From: Rhizobium giardinii bv. giardinii H152
GTDB taxonomy: Bacteria > Pseudomonadota > Alphaproteobacteria > Rhizobiales > Rhizobiaceae
Assembly: GCF_000379605.1 (NCBI RefSeq)
Contig: NZ_KB902591.1
Span: 111,918 to 175,917, forward strand
DNA: 64,000 nucleotides
Direction: 5' to 3'
Shown here piece by piece: positions 1 through 9,142 of this stretch. Made by a program: the position numbers and the translations under genes. Numbering within the stretch: the first letter of the stretch is position 1; every line of letters starts with the position of its first letter. The notes under the pieces are model-generated. The model was given only the letters and a program-made list of their open reading frames with translations. It was not told the DNA's origin and did no database searches.

Positions 1-1787
1 TCGAGAAGAAGGTGCCGGAAGCGTTGCAGGACGCGACGATCTTCTCGCTCGACATGGGCACGCTGTTGGCTGGCACGCGGTATCGCGGCGACTTCGAAGA
101 ACGCTTGAAGCAGGTCGTCAAGGAACTGGAAGACTATCCGGGTGCTGTCCTGTTCATCGACGAGATTCACACCGTGATCGGCGCCGGGGCGACCTCGGGC
201 GGCGCCATGGACGCCTCCAACCTGTTGAAGCCGGCTCTGTCCTCGGGGTCGATCCGCTGCATTGGCTCGACCACCTACAAGGAGTATCGCCAGTTCTTCG
301 AGAAGGACCGGGCACTCGTCCGCCGCTTCCAGAAGATCGACGTCAACGAACCGACGATCCCCGATACGATCGAGATCATGAAGGGCCTGAAACCCTATTT
401 CGAGGACTATCACAAGCTGAAATACTCGAACGAGGCGATCAAGTCTGCCGTCGAGCTTTCGGCCCGCTACATCAATGACCGCAAGCTGCCGGACAAGGCG
501 ATCGACGTGATCGACGAGACCGGTGCCGCGCAGATGTTGCTGCCGCAGAACAAGCGGCGCAAGCTGATCACCGAGAAGGAGATCGAAGCGACGATCGCGA
601 CGATGGCCCGCATTCCGCCGAAGACCGTTTCCAAGGACGACGAGACCGTGCTCGCCAATCTGGAAAAGGAACTGCGGTCGGTCGTCTACGGTCAGGATCT
701 GGCGATCGAGGCCCTGGCTTCGGCGATCAAGCTGGCGCGTGCCGGCCTTCGCGAACCGAACAAGCCGATCGGCTCCTATGTCTTTTCCGGTCCGACCGGT
801 GTCGGCAAGACGGAAGTTGCCAAGCAGCTCGCAGTCTCGCTCGGCGTGGAACTGATTCGTTTCGACATGTCGGAATATATGGAACGTCATACGGTCTCGC
901 GCCTGCTTGGAGCGCCTCCCGGCTATGTCGGCTTCGACCAGGGCGGCCTCTTGACCGATAGCATCGACCAGCACCCGCATTCGGTGTTGCTGCTCGACGA
1001 GATCGAGAAGGCCCATCCGGACCTGTTCAACATCCTGCTGCAGGTCATGGACCATGGCTCGCTGACGGATCACAACGGCAAGAAGATAGACTTCCGTAAC
1101 GTCATCCTGATCATGACGACGAATGCTGGCGCGTCCGAAATGGCCAAGGCGGCGATCGGCTTCGGTTCCGCGAAGCGCGAAGGTGAGGACGTCGAGGCGC
1201 TGAACCGGCTGTTCACGCCCGAATTCCGCAACCGTCTCGATGCGGTGATCCCGTTCGGCTCGCTGCCGACGCCGGTCATCCACCAGGTGGTGCAGAAGTT
1301 CGTCATGCAGCTTGAAACGCAGCTTGCCGAGCGCAACGTGACCTTCGACCTGCATCCTGATGCGATCGCCTGGCTCGCCGACAAGGGCTACGACGAGAAG
1401 ATGGGCGCACGGCCGCTGGCGCGCGTCATCCAGGAAAGTGTCAAGAAGCCGCTGGCCGACGAAATCCTCTTCGGCAAGCTGAAGAAGGGCGGTGTCGTCA
1501 AGGTGACCGTCGGTATCAAGGCCGATGGCACCAAGGGTCTGATCCTCGACGCCGTGCCTGAAACGGCGCGGATCAAGCCGAAGGCCGAGGTGGTCGCGCC
1601 GGTAAGGAAGTCAGCCAAGGCGGCAAAGCCGAAGGAAATGGAAATTGTCGGCGCTGATCCGGAAGGCAGCGCCAAGCCGAAGAAGGCTGCGAAGGCAACC
1701 GCCAAGACCGAGGAGCCGGGCAGTGCCGTCCCCCCGGCAGCGCCCCGCAAGGGACGCACGGTGCCGAAGGTGCCGCGCAAGAAGTAA
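1..1787 (+). CDS. clpA: ATP-dependent Clp protease ATP-binding subunit ClpA (5' truncated by window edge)
   Basis: AAA+ unfoldase that feeds substrates, including N-end-rule substrates delivered by ClpS, into the ClpP protease in the cytoplasm. The frame is open through the left edge, so the N-domain and the first Walker A lie outside; 594 residues are visible. Seen: the D1 Walker B (VLFIDEIH), the D2 Walker A (GPTGVGKT, about bases 789-812), the D2 pore loop (GYVGFDQGG), D2 Walker B (VLLLDEIEKAHP) and the ClpA C-terminal small domain. After about base 1560 there is a tail of roughly 70 residues rich in Lys, Ala and Pro that canonical ClpA lacks. clpS is expected upstream, outside the window. 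Confidence 0.96.
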   Translation, partial: EKKVPEALQDATIFSLDMGTLLAGTRYRGDFEERLKQVVKELEDYPGAVLFIDEIHTVIGAGATSGGAMDASNLLKPALSSGSIRCIGSTTYKEYRQFFEKDRALVRRFQKIDVNEPTIPDTIEIMKGLKPYFEDYHKLKYSNEAIKSAVELSARYINDRKLPDKAIDVIDETGAAQMLLPQNKRRKLITEKEIEATIATMARIPPKTVSKDDETVLANLEKELRSVVYGQDLAIEALASAIKLARAGLREPNKPIGSYVFSGPTGVGKTEVAKQLAVSLGVELIRFDMSEYMERHTVSRLLGAPPGYVGFDQGGLLTDSIDQHPHSVLLLDEIEKAHPDLFNILLQVMDHGSLTDHNGKKIDFRNVILIMTTNAGASEMAKAAIGFGSAKREGEDVEALNRLFTPEFRNRLDAVIPFGSLPTPVIHQVVQKFVMQLETQLAERNVTFDLHPDAIAWLADKGYDEKMGARPLARVIQESVKKPLADEILFGKLKKGGVVKVTVGIKADGTKGLILDAVPETARIKPKAEVVAPVRKSAKAAKPKEMEIVGADPEGSAKPKKAAKATAKTEEPGSAVPPAAPRKGRTVPKVPRKK

Positions 1788-1806
1788 GCGGCTGCAACAT
1801 ACAGAC

Positions 1807-1842
1807 ACAGTGCCGGGCGGAATGGTCCGGCACTGTTTTTTT
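1807..1842 (+). terminator. Rho-independent terminator after clpA
   Basis: Perfect 10-bp stem (ACAGTGCCGG at 1807-1816, CCGGCACTGT at 1827-1836), a 10-base loop and a run of seven T. It lies 19 bases past the clpA stop and ends the clpA transcript before azlC. Confidence 0.93.
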
Positions 1843-1867
1843 GTGGCATGAACCAGCGGATGTTTTG

Positions 1868-2605
1868 ATGAAAAATGGCGAGACGGCCGGCTCTGCGCGG
1901 CATTGGTTCCTGGCCGGCATGATGGGTATATTCAGCCTGCCGGCGACCATCCTGATGCTGTCCTTCGTCGGCTTTTGTGCGTTCACCGCGCAGGCCGGTA
2001 TCCCGGTCGAGCAGGTGGTATTCATGGTCGGCGCCGTCTGGGCACTGCCCGCCAAGGTCATCCTCGTCAGCTCGATTCTCGGTGGTGCCAACGTGCTGAC
2101 AGCCTTTATCGCGGTGACCCTGTCCTCCATCCGGCTGATGCCGATGGTGGCGGCCCTCGTGCCGGAAATCCGCACGCAGCGGACTCCGACCTGGCTGCTG
2201 CTGTTACTCTCTCATTTCGTGGCGATCACGGCATGGGTGTTTGCGATGGAGCGGGTGCAATCCGTGCCGCGCGAGCGGCGGATCGTCTTTTTTGCCGGGT
2301 TCGGCATCACCCTCGTGTTGGCCAACATGACACTCGTGGGGGTGGTCTACCAGTTTGTGACGGAGTTTCCGCCCATCGTCGCCGGCTGCCTGTTCTTCCT
2401 GACGCCCGTCTATTTTCTCGCGTCGATCTGGAGTTCGGCGCGTCACCCGGTGATTTACGTGGCGCTCGCTGTCGGCCTCGTCGCCGGTCCGGTGTTCTAC
2501 TGGATCGCGCCGGAGTTCGACATCCTGCTGGCCGGCGTCGGCGGCGGGACGGCCGCCTGGCTGGCCGAGCGCAGCTGGCGTCAACGCAAGGAGGCGCGCG
2601 CATGA
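1868..2605 (+). CDS. azlC: AzlC family branched-chain amino acid exporter, large subunit
   Basis: Inner-membrane protein of the AzlC/YgaZ family (245 residues), which with the small AzlD partner exports branched-chain amino acids or analogues. Hydrophobic segments run through the whole length, starting with the first helix after WFLAGMMG. The ATG at 1868 is chosen because family members start shortly before this helix; a TTG at 1841 in the same frame would fall inside the clpA terminator. The stop overlaps the azlD start (ATGA at 2602-2605), which implies translational coupling. The true substrate cannot be read from the sequence. Confidence 0.87.
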   Translation: MKNGETAGSARHWFLAGMMGIFSLPATILMLSFVGFCAFTAQAGIPVEQVVFMVGAVWALPAKVILVSSILGGANVLTAFIAVTLSSIRLMPMVAALVPEIRTQRTPTWLLLLLSHFVAITAWVFAMERVQSVPRERRIVFFAGFGITLVLANMTLVGVVYQFVTEFPPIVAGCLFFLTPVYFLASIWSSARHPVIYVALAVGLVAGPVFYWIAPEFDILLAGVGGGTAAWLAERSWRQRKEARA

Positions 2606-2946
2606 CCGTGCTTGAAGGCTGGTGGGCCTATGTCTTCATCGCGATCGCTGGCTGGCTTGCGACGGATATCTGGCGCTGGCTGGGGGTGCTGGCGGGCAAC
2701 CGGCTGCGGGAGGATTCGGAAGCTTTGAACTGGGTGAGGGCGGTTGCCACCGCTCTGGTAGCGGCGGTCATCGCCAAGCTCGTTCTCTACCCGACCGGGG
2801 TGCTGGAACAATCGCCGCTCTGGCTTCGCCTCGGATCTGTTGTCGCGGGCGCGGCCGCCTTTTTTGCCGCGCGCCAGAAGCCTGCGATCGGTATCGCCAC
2901 GGCCATCGGTGTGCTGGCCGTGGGATTGTACGCGCTCGGATTCTGA
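2602..2946 (+). CDS. azlD: AzlD family small membrane subunit
   Basis: A 114-residue, very hydrophobic protein with about four membrane segments, matching AzlD/YgaH, the small partner of AzlC in branched-chain amino acid export. Its start ATG is embedded in the azlC stop, a classic coupling overlap, with AAGGAGG-like bases (2588-2594) just before it. It ends 6 bases before the 3' end of the convergent HIT gene, with no clear terminator in between. Confidence 0.86.
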   Translation: MTVLEGWWAYVFIAIAGWLATDIWRWLGVLAGNRLREDSEALNWVRAVATALVAAVIAKLVLYPTGVLEQSPLWLRLGSVVAGAAAFFAARQKPAIGIATAIGVLAVGLYALGF

Positions 2947-2952
2947 GCAGCC

Positions 2953-3384
2953 TCAGCCGGCAAGGGCTTGCCTGATTTTCGCGGCATTGGCCGCAAGAAC
3001 CGACCCGTCTTCCATCTTGCCGGAATGCGGCCGCAACGGCACGCCCTCGCGACGGGGAATGACGTGGAAATGCAGGTGGAACACCGATTGGCCTGCCGGC
3101 GCTTCATTGAACTGCATGATCGTCACGCCATCGGCATCGAAGGCTTCCTGCGCCGCGATGGCGATTTTCTGTACGACCGCAATCAACGGGCCGAGCGTTG
3201 CCGGATCGGCGTCGAGAATGTTGCGCGATGCTGCTTTTGGGATGACCAGGACGTGGCCTTCCGCCTGTGGCATGACATCCATGATGACGAGGGTGCTGTT
3301 GTCTTCATAGACCTTCTGCGCCGGGATCTCGCCGCGCAGGATCTTGGCAAAAATATTGTCGCTGTCGTAGGCGCCGCTGTTCAT
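2953..3384 (-). CDS. HIT family nucleotide-binding hydrolase
   Basis: A 143-residue histidine-triad protein, a small cytoplasmic dimeric nucleotide hydrolase or transferase of the HINT/PKCI branch. The signature HLHFHVIPR is seen near residues 100-110, and the N-terminal IFAKILRGEIPAQKVYED is typical. The start at 3384 (MNSGAYDSDNIF) is preceded by AGGAAG; an in-frame upstream extension carries no family sequence. It is the last gene of the leftward group ridA-like, gdpD-like, GNAT-like, HIT, 46 bases after the preceding gene. The natural substrate is unknown. Confidence 0.92.
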   Translation of the reverse strand: MNSGAYDSDNIFAKILRGEIPAQKVYEDNSTLVIMDVMPQAEGHVLVIPKAASRNILDADPATLGPLIAVVQKIAIAAQEAFDADGVTIMQFNEAPAGQSVFHLHFHVIPRREGVPLRPHSGKMEDGSVLAANAAKIRQALAG

Positions 3385-3430
3385 CTGCCTCTTCCTTCTA
3401 AGTAATGTGTCTTCAAAATGGTTGCCGTGT

Positions 3431-4624
3431 TCAGTCGTCCAGATCCTGCCGCTCGCCTTTGCGGAACGGGCTGTGATCGGCAAGAATACCGCCGATCTGC
3501 TCGACTTCCCGCCGCTCGCGGTCGAGATAATCCGCGACAGCGCGTTTCAATCCGGGATGGGCGATGAAATGTGCCGAATGGGTCGTCACCGGAAGATACC
3601 CACGCGCCAGCTTGTGTTCACCCTGGGCGCCGGCCTCTACGCGCTTCAGTCCTCTGGAAATTGCAAAATCGATCGCCTGATGATAGCAGACCTCGAAATG
3701 CAGGAAGGGATGGTCTTCGATGGCCCCCCAATGGCGGCCGTAAAGTGCGTCGCTGCCGATGAAATTGATCGCGCCGGCAATATAGCGGCCGTTGCGCTTG
3801 GCCATGACCAGCAGGATGTCGTCCGCCATTCGCTCGCCGATCAGCGAATAGAATTTGCGGGTAAGATACGGACGGCCCCATTTGCGGCTACCGGTATCCA
3901 TGTAGAAAGCGAAGAACTGGTCCCAGACGCTTTCCGTCAGATCCCCGCCGGTCAGCCAATCGATGCTGATGCCGTGCTCAACCGCCGTCCGGCGCTCCTT
4001 CTTGAGCGCCTTGCGCTTCCGGGACGCGAGTGTTTCCAGGAAATCGTTGTGGGATGTGTAGCCGTGATTGAAGAAATGAAACTGCTGATCGGTCCGGTGC
4101 AGGAAACCGGCGTTTTCGAGTGTCGGCATTTCTTCTTCCGGCACGAACGTCACGTGTGCCGATGACACCTTGTGGCGGCGCACCAGTTCCTGCAGCCCGA
4201 GAGCGAGTGACTCGCGAACCGCGCCCGTATTGCCGTTCGTCGCACTCAAGAGCCGCGGCCCGGTCGCCGGAGTGAAGGGGACCGCGCATTGCAGTTTCGG
4301 ATAGTAGCGTCCGCCGGCCCGCTCGAGCGCATCGGCCCAGCCATGATCGAAGACATATTCGCCCTGGCTGTGGTTTTTCAGATAGCAGACGAGGCCGCCT
4401 GCAAGGCCGCCGTCGCCGGCCTCCATCAACAGGTGCTGGCCAAGCCAGCCGGTATCCGCGGTCGCCGAGCCGGATTCCTCCAGTGAAGAGAGATAGGCGT
4501 GCGAAACGAACGGATTGTAGAGACCGCCGTTCTGTCCTTTGGCGGTCCCGGACAATCCGTCCCAGCTTTCCTTCGGAATGTCCTGGAAGGAGGTTTCGAT
4601 GCGGATTTTCACTTCGCCGGTCAT
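3431..4624 (-). CDS. GNAT/FemAB-like acyltransferase (peptidogalycan biosynthesis/recognition family)
   Basis: A 397-residue cytoplasmic protein of the PF04339-type family, related to FemAB aminoacyl/acyl transferases and often annotated as GNAT N-acetyltransferase. Recognised by SWDGLSG near the N-terminus, the central basic stretch SRKRKALKKERR, and the C-terminal RGLKRVEAGAQGEHKLARGY segment. The substrate is not known for the family; a peptidoglycan or amino-acid role is only suggested by the fold. Three bases separate it from the upstream phosphodiesterase gene, so the two are almost certainly co-transcribed. Confidence 0.83.
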   Translation of the reverse strand: MTGEVKIRIETSFQDIPKESWDGLSGTAKGQNGGLYNPFVSHAYLSSLEESGSATADTGWLGQHLLMEAGDGGLAGGLVCYLKNHSQGEYVFDHGWADALERAGGRYYPKLQCAVPFTPATGPRLLSATNGNTGAVRESLALGLQELVRRHKVSSAHVTFVPEEEMPTLENAGFLHRTDQQFHFFNHGYTSHNDFLETLASRKRKALKKERRTAVEHGISIDWLTGGDLTESVWDQFFAFYMDTGSRKWGRPYLTRKFYSLIGERMADDILLVMAKRNGRYIAGAINFIGSDALYGRHWGAIEDHPFLHFEVCYHQAIDFAISRGLKRVEAGAQGEHKLARGYLPVTTHSAHFIAHPGLKRAVADYLDRERREVEQIGGILADHSPFRKGERQDLDD

Positions 4625-4627
4625 TCT

Positions 4628-5353
4628 TTAAGCGGTGAGCCTTTCCTTTGGATCAAATCCCTCGAACGTCATCTGGTCCGCATGACTGAACGTGTGATCT
4701 GCGCCAGCCTCATCCCTCACGGTCCAGGTCAGAACCGGTCGTCCAAGGGCGCGTTCCTTGGTGATGAACGAATTTGGCAAATCGCCATAGAAATAGGAAA
4801 TAAAATCAAGACCAAGCTGCATCGCTTCTTCGTGAGTGAAGAAGGACTCCGGCTGGTTGCCACCCGCCGTCAGTCCCAGAGGATAAGGCGGGTCGAGCGC
4901 CTTAAGGTCCTTGAGCAGCCAGTGGTCGAAGCTCATCAGGGCAACATGGCCCTGATAGCCTTCCAGCGTTTCCAGCACCGCGTCGGCAAAGCCCTCGTCG
5001 TCGCCCTTGCGGCCCTTGAGTTCGAGGATCAGCGGCACGCGGCCTTTCACAAGCCGTAGCAGTTGGCCGAGTGTCGGCACTTTGTCGGCGGTGCCGCCGA
5101 TCGCGACGAGTGCCAGTTCACCGGCCGTCTTTTCGCGGATATCGCCCTTGATGCCGCAAAGCCGCTGCATGTCGTCATCGTGGAAGACCACGGGCACGCT
5201 GTCTGCGGTATATTGCAGGTCGCATTCAATGGCGAAGCCATGTTCCGCCGCCCGGGAAAAGGCAGACAGCGTGTTTTCCCAGATGGCATGGTTCATGTCG
5301 TGATAGCCGCGATGCGCGATCGGTTGCGCGGTCAGCCAGGAGAGGTCTTTCAT
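4628..5353 (-). CDS. Glycerophosphodiester phosphodiesterase family protein
   Basis: A 241-residue GDPD-domain enzyme that would hydrolyse glycerophosphodiesters to glycerol-3-phosphate and an alcohol. Seen: IAHRGYHDMN (catalytic first His), ENTLSAFSRAAEHG, the metal-binding IECDLQYTADSVPVVFHDD with the second His, and LILELKGR. There is no signal peptide, so it is probably cytoplasmic. It lies 14 bases after the RidA-like gene and 3 bases before the GNAT-like gene in a leftward operon. Phospholipid-headgroup turnover fits, but the exact substrate is open. Confidence 0.9.
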   Translation of the reverse strand: MKDLSWLTAQPIAHRGYHDMNHAIWENTLSAFSRAAEHGFAIECDLQYTADSVPVVFHDDDMQRLCGIKGDIREKTAGELALVAIGGTADKVPTLGQLLRLVKGRVPLILELKGRKGDDEGFADAVLETLEGYQGHVALMSFDHWLLKDLKALDPPYPLGLTAGGNQPESFFTHEEAMQLGLDFISYFYGDLPNSFITKERALGRPVLTWTVRDEAGADHTFSHADQMTFEGFDPKERLTA

Positions 5354-5367
5354 GGGACAGGATTCCG

Positions 5368-5835
5368 TTATGCGATTTCGATGACGGCATCGATCTCGAC
5401 GGCGGCATTAAAGGGCAGGGCGGCCATGCCGACGGCTGCGCGGGCGTGAATTCCGGCATCGCCGAGAACCTTGGCGATCAGGTTGGATGCCCCGTTCATG
5501 ACCAGATGCTGCTCGATAAATGTCGTGGTGGAGGCGATGAAGCCGTTGAGCTTGACGACGCGGCGGATGCGCGAGAGATCGCCGCCAAGTGCTGCCTTGG
5601 CCTGGGCGAGAATGTTGATGGCGCAGAGTTCGGCTGCGCGCTGACCTGTCGCGACGTCGACGCCGTCGCCGAGATGTCCGGTGATGGCAACCTTGCCGTT
5701 CTCCATCGGCAGTTGGCCGGAGATATAAAGATGCGATCCGCTGATGACGAAGGGGACATAGTTTGCGGCAGGAGCTGCGGCCTGCGGCAGGGTGATTCCC
5801 AGTTCCTTGATGCGTGCTTCGATTTCTGCGGACAT
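5368..5835 (-). CDS. RidA (YjgF/YER057c/UK114) family protein
   Basis: A 155-residue member of the RidA superfamily; characterised members are small trimers that hydrolyse reactive enamine/imine intermediates. Seen: FVISGSHLYISGQLP, the central GDLSRIRRVVKLNGFIAST, and the C-terminal HARAAVGMAALPFNAAVEID, which carries the conserved Arg used by RidA enzymes. It has the longer (about 150-residue) form common in alphaproteobacteria, so it may be one of the Rid subgroups rather than archetypal RidA. First gene of the leftward group; GGAG precedes the ATG. Confidence 0.9.
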   Translation of the reverse strand: MSAEIEARIKELGITLPQAAAPAANYVPFVISGSHLYISGQLPMENGKVAITGHLGDGVDVATGQRAAELCAINILAQAKAALGGDLSRIRRVVKLNGFIASTTTFIEQHLVMNGASNLIAKVLGDAGIHARAAVGMAALPFNAAVEIDAVIEIA

Positions 5836-5982
5836 GGATAACTCCGTTGTGTTTTGTCACCAAATGCTGCATGCAAGGCGTGATTCATGAAGTGATAAAA
5901 TACCGCTTCGCGATCATCTATGCCTCGCTTTCGCCGGATGTGTTCTTATAGCATTGGCGGCGAGTCCAACAGGAGGAAACGG

Positions 5983-6810
5983 ATGTTTCGTTCAGGCTTT
6001 GCCTCCGCCATTCTGGCATGGGCGTGTTTCTCAGGCGTGACGGTCGGCGGCGCTTCTGCGGCTTCCGCCAATATCCTGGTGCCTCACCGTGCCGTGTATG
6101 ATCTGGAACTGAAAGACGCATCCGAGCGCTCCGGAATTTCCGGAATGTACGGCCGGATGGTCTATGAATTCAACGGCTCCGCCTGCGAGGGATATACCGT
6201 CAGTTTCCGTTTCGTCACCAAGGTCGATACCGGCGAGGAAGTCAGGCTGACGGACCAGCAGACGACGACCTACGAGGACCTGAAGAACGGCAATTTCCGT
6301 TTCCTGACGCGTTCGTTCACCGACGAGAAGCTGGACAAGGAAGTGCGTGGCTCCGCCCACGAGGCCGAGCAAGGCGTGAAGGTCGATCTGACTTCGCCGG
6401 ACAAGCGTCAGGTCGATCTCGCCCAGAGCCTGTTTCCGACCGAGCACATGCTGGAGGTCATCGATCGGGCAAAGAAGGGGGATACCCTGTTCGAATCCCG
6501 CATCTTCGACGGTTCCGACTCGGGCGACAAGACGCTGATCACCACGACGATGGTGGGCAAACAGCGAAACCCGGTTGCCGATGACGGCGACGCCGGCAAA
6601 GCCGGCGCCATGGCTTCCAAGCCCTATTGGCCGGTGACCATCTCCTATTTCAACGACGACATGACCGGTGACGCGCTGCCGATCTACCGCATGGAGTTCA
6701 AGCTGTACGAAAACGGCATCACCCGCGATCTGACGATGGACTACGGCGACTTCGTGCTGACCGGCAAGCTCGCTGACCTCGAAGTCTTCAAGCAGGGCGA
6801 CTGCAAGTAG
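5983..6810 (+). CDS. eipB: EipB-type cell envelope integrity protein (DUF1849)
   Basis: A 275-residue exported protein of the DUF1849/EipB family, periplasmic proteins required for envelope integrity in Brucella. The ATG at 5983 follows a strong AGGAGGAAA and opens a signal peptide ending near GGASAASA. The mature region starts with the family hallmark VPHRAVYDLEL. Two cysteines are visible, in GSACEGY and at the extreme C-terminus (GDCK); they match the pair reported to form the internal disulfide in Brucella EipB. Divergent from the RidA gene, 147 bases between. The symbol rests on family recognition, not on tested orthology. Confidence 0.85.
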   Translation: MFRSGFASAILAWACFSGVTVGGASAASANILVPHRAVYDLELKDASERSGISGMYGRMVYEFNGSACEGYTVSFRFVTKVDTGEEVRLTDQQTTTYEDLKNGNFRFLTRSFTDEKLDKEVRGSAHEAEQGVKVDLTSPDKRQVDLAQSLFPTEHMLEVIDRAKKGDTLFESRIFDGSDSGDKTLITTTMVGKQRNPVADDGDAGKAGAMASKPYWPVTISYFNDDMTGDALPIYRMEFKLYENGITRDLTMDYGDFVLTGKLADLEVFKQGDCK

Positions 6811-6847
6811 AGGCCGCGCCGTAATCCCATATTTTATGTCTTCGCCC

Positions 6848-6876
6848 TTGATTTATCGGGCAACAGGGGATATGGG
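6848..6876 (+). promoter_or_regulatory. Possible promoter upstream of rpsB
   Basis: TTGATT (6848-6853) and TATGGG (6871-6876) stand 17 bases apart about 125 bases before rpsB. The -35 is good and the -10 is weak. The position fits a promoter for the rpsB-tsf run, but no second line of evidence is present. Confidence 0.35.
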
Positions 6877-7000
6877 CACCACATTCCACACGTAAGGTTT
6901 GGGACCGTCCGGGAGAAATCCGGCCAGTTCCACCCGGTGGCGCCTTCGAAGAAGGTGCTGTTTGCCTTGCGGAGGTTCAACCGGAAAAGGAGAAAAAGGC

Positions 7001-7768
7001 ATGGCATTGCCTGATTTCAGCATGCGCCAGCTTCTGGAAGCTGGTGTTCACTTCGGTCACCAGACTCATCGCTGGAACCCGAAAATGAAGCCGTACATCT
7101 TCGGCGATCGCTCGAACGTTCACATCATCGACCTCGCACAGACCGTGCCGATGCTGTCGCGCGCCCTGCAGGTCGTCAGCGACACGGTTGCCAAGGGCGG
7201 CCGCGTTCTGTTCGTCGGCACCAAGCGCCAGGCGTCCGAAATCATCGCTGACGCTGCCAAGCGTTCGGCCCAGTACTACGTCAACGCCCGCTGGCTCGGC
7301 GGCATGATGACCAACTGGAAGACGATTTCGAACTCGATCCAGCGCCTGCGCAAGCTCGACGAAATCCTTAACTCGGAAGCTTCCGGCTTCACCAAGAAGG
7401 AACGTCTGAACCTCGAGCGCGAACGCGAAAAGCTGAACCGCGCCCTCGGCGGTATCCGCGATATGGGCGGCGTGCCGGATCTGATGTTCATCATCGACAC
7501 CAACAAGGAATCGATCGCCATCGACGAAGCCAAGCGCCTTGGCATCCCGGTCGTCGCGATCATCGATTCGAACTGCGACCCGGACCAGATCGACTTCCCG
7601 ATCCCCGGCAACGACGACGCTTCGCGCGCGATCTCGCTCTATTGCGATCTGATCTCCCGTGCTGCCCTTGACGGTATCGCCCGTCAGCAGAGCTCGTCCG
7701 GTCGCGACCTCGGCGCCTCCGCCGAACTGCCGATCGAGCCGGCTCTCGAAGAAGCCGCCGAAGCCTGA
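7001..7768 (+). CDS. rpsB: 30S ribosomal protein S2
   Basis: S2 of the small ribosomal subunit, 255 residues. The ATG at 7001 ([19 protein letters not shown]) follows GGAGAAAAAGG; an upstream in-frame extension is not family sequence. Seen: the N-terminal [15 protein letters not shown] signature, [13 protein letters not shown], and the second S2 signature ending in [16 protein letters not shown]. The C-terminus is acidic and Ala-rich, as in alphaproteobacteria. tsf follows after 256 bases holding hairpins, so read-through and termination probably set the S2:EF-Ts ratio. Confidence 0.98.
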   Translation: MALPDFSMRQLLEAGVHFGHQTHRWNPKMKPYIFGDRSNVHIIDLAQTVPMLSRALQVVSDTVAKGGRVLFVGTKRQASEIIADAAKRSAQYYVNARWLGGMMTNWKTISNSIQRLRKLDEILNSEASGFTKKERLNLEREREKLNRALGGIRDMGGVPDLMFIIDTNKESIAIDEAKRLGIPVVAIIDSNCDPDQIDFPIPGNDDASRAISLYCDLISRAALDGIARQQSSSGRDLGASAELPIEPALEEAAEA

Positions 7769-7779
7769 TCGGGCCGGAC

Positions 7780-7796
7780 GGCGGGATCTTCCCGCC
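7780..7796 (+). other. Hairpin just after rpsB
   Basis: GGCGGGA (7780-7786) and TCCCGCC (7790-7796) form a perfect 7-bp stem with a 3-base loop, 11 bases past the rpsB stop. No T-run follows, so it is more likely a 3' stabilising or attenuating structure than a full terminator. Confidence 0.5.
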
Positions 7797-7818
7797 GCTC
7801 CTCTAGATAAAATCAGGG

Positions 7819-7861
7819 CAAGGCCGTTTACGACTGAAGAAGTGAACGGCCTTGTTCTTTT
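7819..7861 (+). terminator. Terminator between rpsB and tsf
   Basis: CAAGGCCGTT (7819-7828) pairs with AACGGCCTTG (7845-7854), a perfect 10-bp stem with a 16-base loop, followed by TTCTTTT. Probably a (partial) terminator of rpsB, leaving tsf to read-through or to a promoter inside 7862-8024. Confidence 0.8.
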
Positions 7862-8024
7862 GCATCGGGCCACCCCCCAAGGACACTGGCTTTTATGATG
7901 CGCATCATCGGGATGAAGCTTTCATCACGATGTCACATTCAGGGGTCATGCCCTGCCACATCCTCCTGGTATCGCGCCGGCATTCTGGCAGCGCGCCAGC
8001 CGAACAAACGAAGAGGCAAAAAAG

Positions 8025-8951
8025 ATGAGCACTATTACAGCAGCAATGGTGAAGGAACTGCGCGAAAAGACCGGCGCAGGCATGATGGATTGCAAGAAGG
8101 CACTCGGCGAAACCAATGGCGACATGGAAGCCGCGATCGACTGGCTGCGCGCCAAGGGCATTGCCAAGGCCGACAAGAAGTCCGGCCGTGCAGCTGCCGA
8201 AGGCTTGATCGGCGTTGCCAGCAACGGCAATAAGGCCGTCGTCATCGAACTCAACTCGGAAACCGACTTCGTTGCCCGCAACGATGCCTTCCAGGAACTG
8301 GTTCGCGGCGTTGCCGGCGTCGCTCTCGGCACCAATGGCTCGGTTGAAGCTATTTCCGCCGCCAACTACCCGGCGACCGGCAAGTCCGTTGCTGAAAGCA
8401 TCACCGATGCAATCGCCACGATCGGCGAAAACATGGCGCTGCGCCGTTCCGCTTTGCTGTCTGTCGAAGACGGTGTCGTTGCCACCTACGTTCACAACTC
8501 CGTTGCAGACGGCCTCGGCAAGCTCGGCGTTCTCGTCGCGCTGAAGTCGACCGGCGACAAGGACGCGCTGAACGCCATCGGCCGCCAGGTAGCCATGCAC
8601 ATCGCTGCCACCAACCCGCTGGCCATCCGTTCGACCGAGGTCGATCCGGTCGTTGCCGACCGCGAGCGCTCGATCTTCATCGAGCAGTCCCGCGCTTCCG
8701 GCAAGCCGGACAATATCATCGAAAAGATGGTTGAAGGCCGCATGCGCAAGTTCTTCGAGGAAGTCGCTCTTCTCTCGCAGGCTTTCGTCATGAACCCGGA
8801 CCTGACCGTCGAAGCTGCCGTCAAGGAAGCTGAAAAGGCTGTCGGCGCACCGATCGAAGTCGTCGGCATGGCCCGTCTTCTTCTCGGCGAAGGCGTCGAG
8901 AAGGAAGAAAGCGACTTCGCCGCTGAAGTGGCAGCCGTCGCCAAGGGTTGA
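8025..8951 (+). CDS. tsf: Translation elongation factor Ts
   Basis: Nucleotide-exchange factor for EF-Tu, 308 residues, usual size for alphaproteobacteria. Seen: [19 protein letters not shown] at the N-terminus and the second EF-Ts signature around [19 protein letters not shown] precedes the ATG by 9 bases. Codon use is very even and C-ending, as expected for a highly expressed gene. It lies between rpsB and pyrH, the standard bacterial order. Confidence 0.98.
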   Translation: MSTITAAMVKELREKTGAGMMDCKKALGETNGDMEAAIDWLRAKGIAKADKKSGRAAAEGLIGVASNGNKAVVIELNSETDFVARNDAFQELVRGVAGVALGTNGSVEAISAANYPATGKSVAESITDAIATIGENMALRRSALLSVEDGVVATYVHNSVADGLGKLGVLVALKSTGDKDALNAIGRQVAMHIAATNPLAIRSTEVDPVVADRERSIFIEQSRASGKPDNIIEKMVEGRMRKFFEEVALLSQAFVMNPDLTVEAAVKEAEKAVGAPIEVVGMARLLLGEGVEKEESDFAAEVAAVAKG

Positions 8952-8979
8952 TTTCTTCATCCTGATTGGGAAAACCGGG

Positions 8980-9005
8980 GGGCATCGCGTGACAACGCGG
9001 TGCCC
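8980..9005 (+). terminator. Hairpin between tsf and pyrH (weak terminator)
   Basis: GGGCATCGCGT (8980-8990) pairs with ACGCGGTGCCC (8995-9005) through 11 bp including one T-G wobble, with a GACA tetraloop. Only a mixed TTCGTGT follows, so termination is probably partial. Confidence 0.55.
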
Positions 9006-9142
9006 TTCGTGTATCCGGCATCATCATCCCATTGACGCAGGCTCGCTCGGAAAATGATCGAGGCGATATCGGCCGCGCGGGGATGAAAGATCAGTTTTAC
9101 GCACCATCTCGCATAGGTGTGCCTTCTTGGACAGGAGTGACG

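Noticed and set aside
1903-2946. Single 347-codon frame covering azlC out of frame plus azlD
   Set aside because: Only its last 114 codons (azlD from 2602) are genuine; the first part is an Arg-rich shadow of azlC.
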